Shown: positions 23,434-35,250, counted from the first letter of the stretch. The stretch: 43,175 nt of DNA from Hysterium pulicare CBS 123377 (GCA_000467715.1 AJFK01000893.1:1-43175); one strand, 5' to 3'. Notes: a model not told the origin generated them from the letters alone. Translations and numbers: made by a program.

Positions 23434-24707
23434 TTAATTCCTGTTTTCGCTGCTGTGCAATCCCCATTGACTCCCTAGTTTGATGTTATCCTCTTGTAAC
23501 ACATCGTCCCATCCCCTTTCCACCCCCTGCGGTTCACCAATGATCGCCTCTTCGTCACTCCGTTTCGAAGCTGCATAATGTGTCGAGGGAAATTTCTCCC
23601 TAGTCCCTTCCTCCTGTCTCCATCCTTCCATGTGAACGTGGCCATAATTAGTGATGGATCCTTTTGAATCGCCCTTCGAAGACGCCCGACTTGAAACGAG
23701 ATAGCTGAAGAGGCTGGACTGTGATACAGAGTCTCTAATTTGGACGATGGAAGGCGAGATCAAAGGCAAGCAGGCGGATATCATGCCGAGGTAGACTTCC
23801 AGAGATATTAGAATGCCCGGCTTTTCGCCGTCGTGAATGAAATCGGCTTGGTTTTCTTCCTCGAGCATTTTGAAGCGGAACCCTACGATGACGAGAATCC
23901 TACGCCCACCATTAGCAACTAATCTCTAGTGGAGGCCCTCATTCTCCGTAAGAAGGGAAATAGGACGGAGAAGACCTACAAAATACCAAGGCCGAACATG
24001 GCACTAACACCAGCCTTCTTGAGTTTGCTGACCTTAAGATCCCAGACTACCGGCAATGGCAAAAGCACAAGTACCACATCCAGAAACAGATTCAGCGCTC
24101 CACTGATATAGAACCCATTTGCTCTCGACAGTCCACAGTGTCCCCCAGGCACGGTAACATAATTCATTTCGAACGGAGTGCAACTGAAACACAATCCGAC
24201 AATGAATCCGACGAAGAACAGAAGGCAGAGAGCCATTGCGACGCGCACGCACCAAATAAACCAAGTGATGCAAAAGAAGAGGTCGTTGTAGAGAAATAAG
24301 ATAGACATCTTGATGCAGGTGATGGCGACAACCCATATGAAGAAACCGGCGTAGGTGATTCTGGCAGCGTCCATGAGATGTGTTGGGTTTGTGGCGAGGA
24401 TTTGGCTCATATGGAGGCCGACGCCCCAGTGGACCGCTGGTAACGATCAAAATTTGATGTCTTGAGTTGAACAATTCGAATTCGACTCACCAACAATCTT
24501 TCTGATGAAATCTGCGGTAGCGAACAGCCATGCGGCGATGATAAGATAATCACAGGTAACCAACTTCTTCTTCTTCAGCCGTCTCGCCCATAACCTCAAC
24601 CCAATGACGATGGCATCGACGAAGACTCCAGCTGCAGAGGCTGCGATGACTTGGATCCCAATTTGGTTATGGGGGAGAGGTTTCAAAGCCATTGTACCTT
24701 CCGACAT
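23434..24707 (-). CDS. Fungal rhodopsin-fold seven-helix membrane protein
   Basis: A polytopic membrane protein of the fungal rhodopsin-domain family, common in filamentous ascomycetes and often loosely called PTH11-like. Exons 24491-24707, 23980-24436 and 23434-23899 join in phase to 379 residues. Hydrophobic helices are visible from VIAASAAGVFVDAIVIGL through DYLIIAAWLFATA, YAGFFIWVVAITCIK, ALCLLFFVGFIVGLCFSC, LNLFLDVVLVLLPLPVVWDL, AMFGLGILILVIVGF and LEVYLGMISACLPLI, followed by a polar cytoplasmic tail of about 90 residues. Family landmarks include the CIKMSILFLY stretch and VEVxxGxxxACLP-like LEVYLGMISACLP. I see no CFEM domain. The helix TTG/GT boundary of intron 2 was chosen because it preserves the hydrophobic helix. 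It sits upstream of the PKS on the same strand; role in the cluster is unknown. Confidence 0.85.
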
Positions 24708-25705
24708 TCTGCTTTCTGTGGGAAATATTCTCTCAAGCTGCGTAGAGATACAAGAGGAGTCAACGTTGAGCAGCTATTTTATCGAATTGGCTGAGGCTGG
24801 CGGAGTGGAAATTCAGCCTGCTTTTCCTGGATCATTTGACCTTCGAAAGAGTGGTAGGATATGAAACAACATATGCAGCTGAACCTAAATCAAATCAGGG
24901 AGCACCAAACACAGCCTTCCATTATATTCTTGAAAAAGAGGTCGGCGAGGACAACCCCATGCCTTACATAACATCTCATCTTTCTCCGTGCGGCCTTCAA
25001 CAAAGGATGGCCGGAAGGAAATTGGCGAATCTGACCGCATTGCGCCTATACGGACTATGTAGGTAGCCTTGAGGAAATGGCGTTAATCCTCTAGGCAGCA
25101 ACGCTCATATTTGGGCTACGGATTGGAGTTATCGTGAACTTTGGCTGCAATATTGCTGCAACGATGGATTACCGGGCTGGCTGCTTAGGCCATGGTAATT
25201 TTGTCGATTGGTTGCTTGATGCCCGGTGTGGCTTTTTGAACCCCTACCCAGTTCCCCGAAAACCAGTCATATCCCTGTTGGCTTGCTGACATGCAGGATG
25301 CAGATACCAGAGCTCATGCAGGCTGACTTTAATTTGAGCACACGCAATGGTAGGCACTAACTTGCAGGGTCCTTTCAAAAGATCTACCGCTATGGATTGA
25401 TAGGCAATCGCCTGCAGAGACAACATGAGGGGTAACGTGAAGAAGAACTTGCTCCGTGGATCTGCATTTGCAACCACATTTCTGGTGAATTGTCATGACT
25501 GGACTTTGGTCGGGGTTGGGCACTTCCTACAAGGTTCCTATTTGCGAGGAGAAATAGAATTATTGGGATCAGAAACGATGGGATAACGAACCGCAGCTCG
25601 TCAACACATGCGACTCACAGCTAGCTTGTGTCGGAATGTTCCAGAAATATCGTCAAGGGAAGCCGTTGCCTAGCTTTGCTTGACCAAGCCATGCATCTTC
25701 TTATG
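24708..25705. other. Intergenic region, rhodopsin-like gene to SDR
   Basis: About 1 kb with only short unsupported frames on both strands. It contains the promoter side of the rhodopsin-like gene and the 3' flank of the SDR gene. No repeat or RNA gene recognised. Confidence 0.5.
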
Positions 25706-26736
25706 TCAAATGTCAAAGGCTGAAATGTCCGCTCCCGGCGCCTCTTTCTTCAACAAACCAATCGTCTCGATCCATATTTGCTTTTGCTTTGCATGGCCTT
25801 CTTCAGAGACGACAAAGCTCGATGGTCTTGTGGCTAAACGTTAGCGATGCCAGATAAGATGTAGGTAGAAACCTACGGAGTTGGTTGTTGTTCACTCAGA
25901 TATTTCCCGTGTGAATCATCATGCTCTACAAGTGCATCTGCCAGACAATGCCCACCCTGAGCGGTTGTCCAAGCCAGACACCATAGCACCACCTTGAGAA
26001 TGCCAGTGGAGTCATCCCGATGGAGACCACTGTAGCAGAATCCTGGATTCACAGTGTTTATGATAACTTCATCCTTGCTGATCCTACTAGCCAACTCCCG
26101 TGTCCATAAGACGTTCAACAGCTTTGTGGTATAGTATCTCTGCATTTGTTGCCCGAAGGTGTCCTTCTCGTCCATTTTCGCGAGGATGTTGGATGCTGAA
26201 CGCTCATGGAACGGTATCCAAAAATGACCTTCTGAGGAGACTATTGTCAGACGTGAAGGTGTACCGGCTGCTTTGGCGGTCTTTTGCAAGGTTGGTAGGA
26301 TGAGGAGTGAGATGAGCGAGGTGCCCAGGTGGTTTGTTTGAACATTCTGTTCGTGGCCGGTGGGGGAGGTTGTGTATGATAGCTTCTTCAAGCCGGCGTT
26401 GAGCAGTGCATAGTCGAGGCGATCAAGAGATGCGACCTTTTCGCCGAAAGCAATGATACTGTCGTAGGAGTCGTAGTCGAGCTTCCAAACCAGGATCTCG
26501 CAATCAGGATTCACCTTCTGGATAGCATCTTTGGCTGTATCTCCCTTTGCTGGATCTCGAACAGCGATGATCAGGCGTGACAGTTTGTGTGAAGTGAGTT
26601 CGCGTGCTGTTTCGAGACCTAGTCCGATGTTGGCGCCGGTGATGAGGACGGTTTTCCCTTGTAACAAGGTGTTTGACGGTATTGGTTTGGGGGTAAATGT
26701 GAGCTGACGCCACATGAAACCGAAGAAACCACCCAT
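25706..26736 (-). CDS. Short-chain dehydrogenase/reductase, retinol-dehydrogenase-like
   Basis: An NAD(P)-dependent oxidoreductase. Exons 25877-26736 and 25706-25826 join in phase to 326 residues. The second exon restores the C-terminal sequence PSSFVVSEEGHAKQKQIW and IETIGLLKKEAPG that fungal members of this group normally have; without it the protein would stop 40 residues early. Visible motifs are the cofactor loop TGANIGLG, LDYALLNAGL, the catalytic Ser region TIVSSEGH and Tyr-Lys in YYTTK. A hydrophobic N-terminus (GGFFGFMWRQL) could associate with membrane. Substrate unknown; a carbonyl or alcohol tailoring step on the polyketide is possible. The gene is on the PKS strand, between the rhodopsin-like gene and the FAD oxidase. 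Confidence 0.9.
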
Positions 26737-27177
26737 AATGACGACGGAGACGGTACAGCTGGAGAGTGAAGTGTCGTGGTAGCGGATGAGAGGATCTCAA
26801 TGTGGCGTGGAGGGGAGATGAGCGGGTTGAAGCTCTGGCATTCCTGCAGGTCCTCAATATCGGGACGGGGAGCTATGACCCTGGCACCTGCCCTGGCTGG
26901 AAACATTCAGCCCCCAGACATAATGGAAATGCATGTGAAACGCAAATCAATCTGGTGTTGCGCACAAACGTCGATGGATGACAACCGATGGTGATCCTAA
27001 CTTTTACGCTGCGAAGCTTAGCCCGCCGCGGTTCGGCCCGGCTAGGTCACCGCCATTAAATCCATCGTGAGCACGAGCAGCACATCCTCAGACCCAGTCT
27101 TTTATAACTTGGAGCATCTATACGAAGTTGATATTACAGTACATATGCCATTTCCCTCGACCATGAAGGAATCTCGT
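26737..27177. other. Intergenic region, SDR to FAD oxidase
   Basis: 441 bp holding the SDR promoter and the 3' flank of the FAD oxidase. No feature recognised. Confidence 0.45.
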
Positions 27178-28901
27178 TTACAAGCCCAGCTTGAACCCTC
27201 CTGGCACATTCCGCTGAAACACTCTCATCGGATCTGTACTTCTACTGATGGCCTTCAACTTCCTAAACGTATTCGTACCATAGCTCTGGAGCGCTTTCTG
27301 GGACAGATATGCATCGTTCGGAAACAAAAACTGATGATATAACCCCCTAGACTTCGTAAGTTTATCTATGTCGTCGATCAAGTCAAGAAGAATCTGCCCC
27401 ATTTTCTCATCATCTGAGGGTGAAATCCAACCCATGTCGATACACAGCCACAACTGCGCCGTCTCATTCAGATTCGTGACCATGGGGTTTGCTCCGAGCG
27501 CTCGCGATGCTGAGATCATCGAAGCGGAGATCGGTTGAGGCTGAAGAACTAATGATCCTCCATTGATCGTGGCGAACTTGGTCGTCGCATCTTGGGCAAT
27601 GCGGGCAACGTCAACATATGTGGCTTCATCGAGATAGAACGTTGTGGCACCATATGTCCACCTTGGTACAACTCTATCCACTTGCTGGCTGATGAGGTCG
27701 GTGAAGTTATCGTGCATCCGTGTCCCGTCGAACTCTGCTGTTATATTGTAGAATGGTTCGAAGGCTGAAGGGCGTTCAGTCTCGTTGAGATAGGCCAGAA
27801 TGACGTAAAGGGTATTGTTGTTGATCCCCATGTAGCTCAAGAGAGCCGAGTTGGTGTCGAGTTGCCCAGATCGCTGGTACGCTGCAAAGGCTTGCATGAT
27901 CTGATCACGCTTATCGTCCGTGTAGATGAGAGCGCCGCCCCAGACCTTACAGACTGGATATGTCCGCATCATGACATGTGTTACGATTCCTTCAAGACCC
28001 GTTCATGTCAGTTCCCCAGTTTGTGTGATGTTACATGGTTTGGTCTTACCGAAGTTATTCGACCCTGCTTTGAGGGCATAATACACGTCAGAATTGGACG
28101 TTGCACTCGCGTTAATGAAGGTGCCATTAGCGGTCAAAAGTTCGAACGAAACAACACTATCCGAGGCGAAGCCATATTTGCTTGACAGATGAGACAGACC
28201 GCCTGAATCACGTCAGCGAAGGAAGCTTGTCATCGTAGATGACAGCGCTTACCTCCTAGAATTGTTGCTAGCCCAACGGGCGGAGCTCTTGCGCCCACCA
28301 CAAGACGATCAAAGGTTTCCAGATAGGAATAAACATCTCCCCACCTGTTGCCAAACCCGGCTCGAACGGTCTCAGATCCACTGTCGTACTCCAGGTCGTT
28401 GATGTCGCTCATGGAAATCAGAACTCCATTGTCAATGCCCGCCCAGCCTGGCATCGGTGAGTGACCGCCGCCACGAATTGCAAAGGTGGAGTTTGTGGAG
28501 ATCAAGATCTTGAGTGCACCAGCAAGGGCATCCGTGGATTCGGGAGTGTAGATACACAAAGGTGAGTTCCATGCGGTCTGGTAACTGAGGAGCTGTCAGT
28601 GCTGTGACGTTGAACGGTAGGCTCGACCAGTAGCTCACGCATATGCCTCTCGTAAAGCTGTATACTCGCTGCCATTTCCCGCTGTCACAACTTGATTTGG
28701 GCTCGCTGAAGCCAACATCGAGCAAGCCGCACCGTCTCCTCCATAAGCACGGGCATGATAGACATGAGAAGCGTCACCTCCCAGGTCAAGGTTGGTCCGC
28801 GAGTATAAGCGGTTCGAGTTTCCGGGCGTAGATGCCCGCGTTAAGTGCAACCATGCTAGAGCAAATAGAACAATAATATTGAAACCCCATAGACGTGCCA
28901 T
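27178..28901 (-). CDS. Secreted FAD-linked oxidase, berberine-bridge (BBE/PCMH) type
   Basis: A flavin oxidase that would use O2 and release H2O2. Exons 28639-28901, 28253-28584, 28050-28202 and 27178-27989 join in phase to 519 residues. The N-terminus is a signal sequence (MARLWGFNIIVLFALAWLHL). The PCMH FAD-binding domain shows FAIRGGGHSPMPGWAG, whose His is the usual covalent FAD attachment site, and later ASDSVVSFELLTANG and ALKAGSNNFGIVT. Several NxT/NxS sequons fit secretion. The C-terminal BBE segment is short and lacks an obvious second flavin-linking Cys, so mono-covalent attachment is likely. Fungal members often carry out oxidative cyclisation, dehydrogenation or dimerisation in secondary metabolism. 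It is the last minus-strand gene in line with the PKS; participation is inference. Confidence 0.92.
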
Positions 28902-30354
28902 GGTTCCCTGTCACGGTTCCTTGTTGATGGGTCTAGGTAACGCAGTAGCGAAGTTGAAAAGTGTAGTGAGCTGCTTGAAGTTCTATTTGTTATCAACCCA
29001 AATCCAATCTCTAGGTACGCAGCAGGCTATTCACGGAGTATTAGTGAAACGCTGTTGCCCTTTGGAGAAGGTATAAACGTGAAGGAGGGTTTTGGAAGGA
29101 GCATACCGCCAAACCTCGAAGGGCTTAGTGAAAGTGAGACACAGACATCACTGTTCCTGGATTCCAGACTCATTTTGAATACGACCACAAATAAATCGAT
29201 TGAAAGGAGCACAATCCGAAAACGCCTTCGTGAAAAGCTTCGTGATGATAGATGAGTGTGCACAGACCAATGTGTGGAAATGGCGGAAGCTCCACCAACA
29301 GCCTGGTAAAGGGCTGATGGGCGCTAGGATTTATTTTGGGTATGCGAATGGTACTCAAGAATCATGTGCATGAGAAACCTTTTCGTTCCGTCGTCTTATC
29401 GTTGATCGGCGCTGCAAGATTTCTGCGGTCAGCTCAGCTCCGTGTTTGTAGGCTGAATCCTGGCAATCATCATTAGGCAAGGCAGAAAACCGCCCCAAAG
29501 TGCAATATGCAGCGGGTTCCGCCGGAACGCCCAGTTTCTTTCGAGCTGATCTGTTAATGCAACAATTGAGCTGAAGTCCGTCAATCTGATGAAGCGATCT
29601 TGTTGGCACCGTACTGTAAACGATCGTCAGCCACGGAGAAGGTGGCATCGCAAATCCTAAGACGTACAACTTCCATCCAGTCGGCGATATGCACTTTGCT
29701 TGAGCCAATCGTCAGTCAATTGAGTGCCCTTAGTACTAGGATTCAGAGTTGGAAAGTGAACATAACGAAGACGGTGTCGCGGTGCACTATCTCTGCGTTT
29801 ATTATGATAGATTGCGAAGGCACCTGGGACGGCTACTTTGTAAACATGTTTGTCTTTTCGCATACTCTATAAGACGGGTCGTGGGCAAGCAACACGTGGT
29901 GAATAATTGTTTCCGGGTCGATATTATAGGACCTTTGATGAAGATGACAAGGAACATGAATGTAAACTGCTTGGGTCAACGAGAAACATCACGCTTCTTC
30001 TGGAAACCGAAGTCGAGCACAATCAGCCTGATTCATATCCTCCGTCCTTCTCTTAGTCGCCCTTCAAGTCCCCAAACTCTTCTGAAGGCTGTTGAAAGAG
30101 CTGGACCGCATTCAGACGCCTGAAACGCTAGTCATAATGTTCATGGAAGAGGGTGCGCAAGTTGCTTGTAAATTTATAACAGAGCGTGCAGGTAACAATG
30201 GAGTATCAACCAAGAGATTCGCGAAAGTGGTAATGTGTAGCTCTAGTGTGAGTCTGGCCCTATCACCGGAGCTGAGCGAGGCCTACCTAGATCATTTGAG
30301 CTCAGCGAAGGCCATAAAAGCCAGTTGCCCTCATCAAGCGAATGCAGAAGGTGC
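28902..30354. other. Intergenic region with no supported gene
   Basis: About 1.45 kb upstream of the FAD oxidase. Open frames on both strands are short, overlap each other, and have no splice sites joining them into a coherent product. The sequence beside the decayed gene at 30355 may itself be old, eroded coding sequence. Confidence 0.4.
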
Positions 30355-30990
30355 CTAAATATACATAGCCTGTGCACATGTTGTTCCGAAAAGTTTTACT
30401 TTTACAAGCAACATACACGTACCCAACGGAGGTATAGGATCTGGCGGGAGAAAGAGTTTAGTTGCCAGCGAGACAGCATTCGAGTTTGTTGGGATGCCAG
30501 GAAGGCAAATAGATGCAATGTCCCCGGCCAGGCAGTCGGACAGCTCATACAACACTCCTGCATCCTCCCCTGTATGATCGGAACTGAAGCTCGTGAAGGC
30601 CATTTTAGGCGTATATTCCGATGTCGTGTATGTCGTTGCGAGGTCGTAAAGATATTGAGATCGAAAGACCAGGAGCTGCATCTAGTTGAAAGCGCTGCCA
30701 GCAAGTTCGACCTATCTATTGCGTAGTGAGAGCTCACCGGCTTGCAACTCGTTTTCGTACATCTTTGCTTCGAGGCCGATGTTCTGAGAGAAGCTCGGGA
30801 GGTCATGGATGAGGTCCGCGTCAGTCACGGCGCTGAAGTTCTGCTCTTCTCGATGATATCGCGCGCTTTGAACCGTTGATATCGGTAGATATGTTCCAGT
30901 CCTTCCATTCCAGGCGTTGGATCGAATGCTACGTCGTTCTTCGTCTCACGCTGGTGGCTGGGATATCTTGTGCTGTCGCGGAGCTCTGCT
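30355..30990 (-). pseudogene. Decayed gene of unknown family with two in-frame TAG codons
   Basis: Coherent coding sequence is split by lesions. A first segment at about 30850-30990 reads AELRDSTRYPSHQRETK then GMEGLEHIYRYQRFKARDII. Near 30850 the frame shifts, and the next segment reads FSAVTDADLIHDLPSFSQNI and MYENELQAGELSLRNR. The same frame then meets TAG at 30712-30714 and again at 30682-30684, and continues without a break as MQLLVFRSQYLYDLATTYTT, EDAGVLYELSDCLAGDIAS and GIPTNSNAVSLATKLFLP to a stop at 30355. A GT-AG intron removing both TAGs would end out of phase. Both TAGs could come from CAG by C-to-T change. I do not recognise the family. Confidence 0.5.
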
Positions 30991-31216
30991 CTTCAAGTAA
31001 TTTCGGAGTCCATACTGTCAAGTTTCACTTGCCGATTGATGCTTTCATGAGTTTGACAAGAGGATAGGATAGGTTGTGGCTGGCGTATTTTACGATGCTC
31101 AGCTCAGGTTTACTAACTCCGCCGCCAAGCCTCTGTCTTGGCGATTCTTGTGGGGCTGAAATAAGCCCACTCTCATCTCTCCCTCTTCAAACCTCCACGG
31201 GAGACTTCCCATACAA

Positions 31217-33525
31217 ATGGAGCATCGGACGCAGTCTAACGACACCTCTTATCCCTCTGACCAAAGTTTCGAGCATCGTCACATGGAAGACCAGATCCAA
31301 AATGATGCTCAACGGCTTTTGCTGCCAACGAAAGGCTTCGACATCGCAGATCTACGAAAATGGTATGAAGAATACAGAGCTATTGATGGCAATATTCTGT
31401 CCCCAGAGTCTGCAGTCATACAGAACGTCAACGCCGATGAGCTCGATGTAGAATTTATAGAAAAACGCATTCATGAGTGGGCTTCGAAAAGCCACATCAC
31501 CGATGGATTCTGCTCCCAATGCCAGAGTCTGTTCGTGAACTGGCCACAATTAGTGGAACCAGGCCAGAAGCCGAATTGGGAGCATGAGGTTGGGCGCCTC
31601 TGCCATACTATTGAGCTAGAAGCGGCGGCGCGCAGTGGGTGTAGATTCTGTGCTTTTCTAATGCAATCACTAAGAGATAGCGACCTGCTCGACACATTTC
31701 GCAAGATTGAGACACGTATAGGCCATCTCAATGAGGCTGCAACGACGTCTTTGTCAATTGAAGCTTGGGGAATTGGAGGAAGCTTACTATTGTGGCTGAA
31801 CTTCCCGCTCAAGGTATGCAAGGATTGCAACAGTGGTATTGCTCAGTACAGCAAGTTTGAGTCAAGCATCATGCCCGCCCACGGTATGTGAATCAGAAAA
31901 AGCATCTTGAACATGGTTGACGCCCCAAAGTCAGTTGCTACAGTAAGCAGCGGGACGTACTCGATATTGCGAGCGATTGGCTGCATAAATGTTCCGAAAG
32001 CCATGAAGTGTGCAACAGCAACGAGCAAAGTACATTACCCACGAGATTGATATCGATTGCAAGCAATCCCGTCCGGTTAGTTCTCACCGATGGATGGGAC
32101 GCAAAGCCTCGATATGCTACTCTTAGTCATCGGTGGGGAGATCCTGAGTTTATTAAGCTCACTTCGAAGAGATTGGATGCGTTTCTCACAAATCTACCGA
32201 CCGAAACGCTTCCTAGAACCTTTCGTGAAGCGATTGAGGTTACTCGCAGACTCGGCTTACAGTATGTATGGATTGACTCCCTGTGTATCATACAAGACGA
32301 CAACAAGGATTGGCAGAAGGAGGCCGCACTGATGGCTTCGGTCTATGGTGGCTCATGGATCAACATAGCAGCCTCCTCTGCGACTAATGCTGACGAGGGG
32401 CTTTTCCTAAAACCACCTCACTTCAGTGGTGGACTTCGTGCGCGGGTCACGGTGAATGGCACTCAAATCGTACGAGACTTTCGAAGCCGGCATGTTTATG
32501 AGGAATCCGTAAATGAAACGCATTTAGCTACAAGGGCTTGGGCGCTTCAGGAGAGAATTTTGCCGCCCCGGACGATTCATTTGGGCAACCGAGGCGCCTT
32601 TTGGGAATGCAGAACTATGACTGCAAACGAATTTTTACCAGATGGGTTTCCGGGCCAACATGCTAGACCTATGGTTTCTGGGGCTACGAATACCCAACAC
32701 AAGAGTTTTTGGTGGGCAGGTATAGTACGGCTATATTCTGGTGCCCACTTAACCTTCAGTAAAGACAAATTGCCCGCCCTGTCCGGAATCGCGAGGCTGG
32801 TGTATACCCACACTGGTGACCAATACTTGGCGGGTATGTGGAAGGCAGATTTTGAAGAACAGCTATGTTGGAGACCTCGTATTCCAGGAAAGCGACCATC
32901 GTCATGGCGCGCCCCCAGTTGGTCTTGGGCATCTCTCGACGGGGATGTATTCTATGCTCCGGCCGAGTTCCCGAATCCCGACGTCTTCACAGACCACTAT
33001 ACTCATCTACTGGATGCCAGCGTAACGTTACTTGGGCATGATCCGTTTGGTCAACTCAGTGCCGGAATGATTCGTCTTGGTTGCTCCTCGCTACTGGCCG
33101 GCCGGTTCTCTAGTTCAGAGACTATTATGATAACGTACGGCGCGGAGGTACTGAGTATCAATGTGCGAAAAGACGCTTTGGACGATGGAGAATATGGAAG
33201 CGCCGACGTAATTTATCTTCTGCCTCTTCTTGGCGGGAAAACTGGTAACGGGTCCTATACTGAAGAAGGTAAACTCAATGACGAATATTCGCTGCGTGGA
33301 ATCCTCCTTCGAAAAGATAATGCCGCTATAGGCCGTTTCTATCGCCTAGGAAGTTTTGAGGTCTATAAGCACCCTCTGTGGCACAACAAAGAAGAGGGGG
33401 AATACTATCAGCCCATGGTTCGACTACTTGAAAAAGAGGGCCGGAAAGAGGCAAAGGCTGTTTGCGTGGAGGTCATTAAGAATTCTGAAAATCCGGAGGA
33501 GCCGTTTGTTATACACGTTTTCTAG
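31217..33525 (+). CDS. HET-domain (heterokaryon incompatibility) protein
   Basis: A HET-domain protein, the family that triggers incompatibility cell death or immune-like responses in filamentous ascomycetes. Exons 31217-31883 and 31931-33525 join in phase to 753 residues. An N-terminal region with CSQCQSLF and SGCRFCAFLMQSL is the Cys-containing leader often found before HET. LDIASDWLHKCSESHEVC follows, and the HET domain runs from about residue 284 with YATLSHRWGD, YVWIDSLCIIQDD, and the later TRAWALQERILPPRTI. The C-terminal half (about 200 residues, starting APSWSWASLDG) is normal for this subgroup. No NACHT, ankyrin or WD partner domain is fused. All landmarks look intact. It is unrelated to the polyketide genes in function and marks accessory sequence to its right. 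Confidence 0.93.
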
Positions 33526-34046
33526 TATCAACAGTGAGGAAGTGAGGAGGGAGAGATGTGCCACTCACTTACATCAATCCGGAATCAACTGCGCCATGAA
33601 GAAGCAGTTTATTTAGCCTACGTAACTTCTTTGCTCTATGTCTTTGCTTTTCCTCTTCTACGACTAACAAGCTCATCCTTACAATGTTCGTCGGTGGGGT
33701 CGAAGTCCTTTCTTGTATAATCTACGCTAATTCTTTATGTGTGAGGACATCGAATCTCTTGGTGCGCGTAATTAAATCGGGCGAAGGGGTATCGTGGGAA
33801 TGGTAAGCGTGTAGTTATGCAAACCCTGTCTAAGTATTACGGCCGTTATTTAATTCGAATCCGATCCAGAGAGACGCGCAGTTACTGATAAGTATTAATG
33901 CCGACCATAGATGGAGATCCTCTGATGGAACACTGGACCGGAGAGATGCGACGAGAGTATATTCTACCTTGACAAGACTCCTCGCTTAAGATCCAGCATA
34001 GAAAGATGGGATCAGGGCTAGACGATGGCTGGAAAAGTGCTGAATC
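33526..34046. other. Intergenic region 3' of the HET gene
   Basis: About 520 bp with no supported gene. One TTCGAATCC string near 33855 resembles a tRNA B-box but has no matching arms. Confidence 0.45.
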
Positions 34047-34298
34047 TCATACTGTAGATGGGATACGAACTGACGGTAGCGTAGGGTATGGTTGCTGGTG
34101 TTGGATCAACTGAGGCTGTGGGTAATATGACTGCGGACAAGGTGCTATCATGTTGAGATTAGCAGTGTTGACAAGTACAAGGGGTGCAGAATATTACTGT
34201 TGAACTTGAGGCATATAGCCTTGAGGTGCCTCGTGAAATGGCGGCTGGCGCGAAGGCGGAGGGTTGCCTCCAAAAAGTGGAGGCTGATTAGGGTTCAT
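34047..34298 (-). CDS. Possible small Pro/Gln-rich protein
   Basis: An ATG at 34298 opens MNPNQPPLFGGNPPPSRQPP and continues to QGYMPQVQ. A donor-like GTAATA near 34198 and a TAG acceptor near 34151 would lead to QSYYPQPQLIQHQQPYP and a stop at 34047. The composition matches the Pro/Gln-rich zinc-knuckle protein 2.4 kb away. However, the phase of this donor and acceptor does not match by one base, so the model is unproven or broken. No function can be given. Confidence 0.25.
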
Positions 34299-34600
34299 TT
34301 TTGAAATGTGTGGAGAGTTTTGGGAAGCAAAGAGAAGTTGGATAGATTTCGTACCGCTTGGGCAATGTTGAGCCATCACATAATATCGCCTCACAGCCGA
34401 GGCCACCAGATTAGGAAAGATCAAGGTGAATGGCTCATTTCGCTTTAACACCACCACTACGCTTCTATCACTCGAAGTAACTTCCGTCATTAAGCTTGGC
34501 GAGGTATAAATGAGCCAGCATTCAAGTCTACGAGGCCCCTTGGTCATGCTAGCCCACCAAATTTCTCGCCCCACACCTAACTACACCTTAGCTGCGTCCC

Positions 34601-35250
34601 ATGGAGACGTCGAAACTCAGCAAGACAAAGGCCACGCAAAGGGACTTCGAAGAAACCAACCAGCCTCCAGGGAAACCTACTAAGATTCGAAGTCGGGACG
34701 AGAACCCTTCCACCTGCGTACCTGCTGAGATTCAGAACGGGAAGGGAGAGAAACCACAATGGGTGTAGTAATACGTGATGTTAAACCTTCAATTGTCCAG
34801 CACACCCAACAATACAAGGATATGCGGACGATAACTTCGACATCCGCTCAGGGCTAGATACTCCTCTAAAAACATATTACCCAGCTCAACCGGTATACAC
34901 AGACGGGAAGAAGAGGCGTCACAAAGGTCATCCGGAGGCTAGAGTCTTGTGAATCATCTTTTCGTCTACCTGCTAGATTTGAAAAGAGTGGTAATAGAAA
35001 CCTTCTCGGCCTCTCTGCTGAGATTTAGAAGAATCCCCTTCGCCTACCAGCTGAGATTTGGAAGGGAACTCAGAAGAACTATGTGACAATTTTGATGATT
35101 GTGAATGGTGTTATTATCTAATCATAGGCGCAGAACGTGCCTGGCTCCAAGCAGTCAGTCCAATAGTCTTGGCTCACATGGATAAATGCTTCAACAATAA
35201 GAGACGCCCACGGCCAGCGCATGCCACTGGATACACGGTTGGCCCAGAGG
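34601..35250 (+). other. Coding-like segments, exon structure unresolved
   Basis: An ATG at 34601 opens 54 codons reading METSKLSKTKATQRDFEETN and on to GEKPQW before a stop at 34766. A second open segment at 34821-34949 reads ADDNFDIRSGLDTPLKTYY and KKRRHKGHPEARV. A third, about 35127-35250, reads AERAWLQAVSPIVLAHMDKC. Each looks coding by composition, but no set of GT-AG joins I tried keeps phase. They may be exons of one gene with unusual splice sites, or a decayed gene. Hairpin array I lies among them. Confidence 0.3.
34643..35066 (+). repeat. Hairpin array I: changing stems around a conserved loop
   Basis: Five inverted repeats. GACTTCGAA at 34643-34651 pairs with 34686-34694. CCCTTCC at 34705-34711 pairs with 34740-34746. 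TCTTTTC at 34957-34963 pairs with 34981-34987. CTTCT at 35002-35006 pairs with 35027-35031. CCCTTC at 35036-35041 pairs with 35061-35066. The last four enclose variants of one core, CTACCTGCTGAGATTT, while their stems differ in sequence but stay paired. In one frame the core reads LPAEI repeatedly, so an eroded coding repeat is an alternative explanation. Confidence 0.5.

Noticed and set aside
23434-24707. Rhodopsin-like gene called as a PTH11-type CFEM receptor
   Set aside because: No CFEM cysteine domain precedes the helices; only the seven-helix part is present.
33850-33870. tRNA-like B-box (TTCGAATCC)
   Set aside because: No A-box or acceptor-stem pairing at the right distance.
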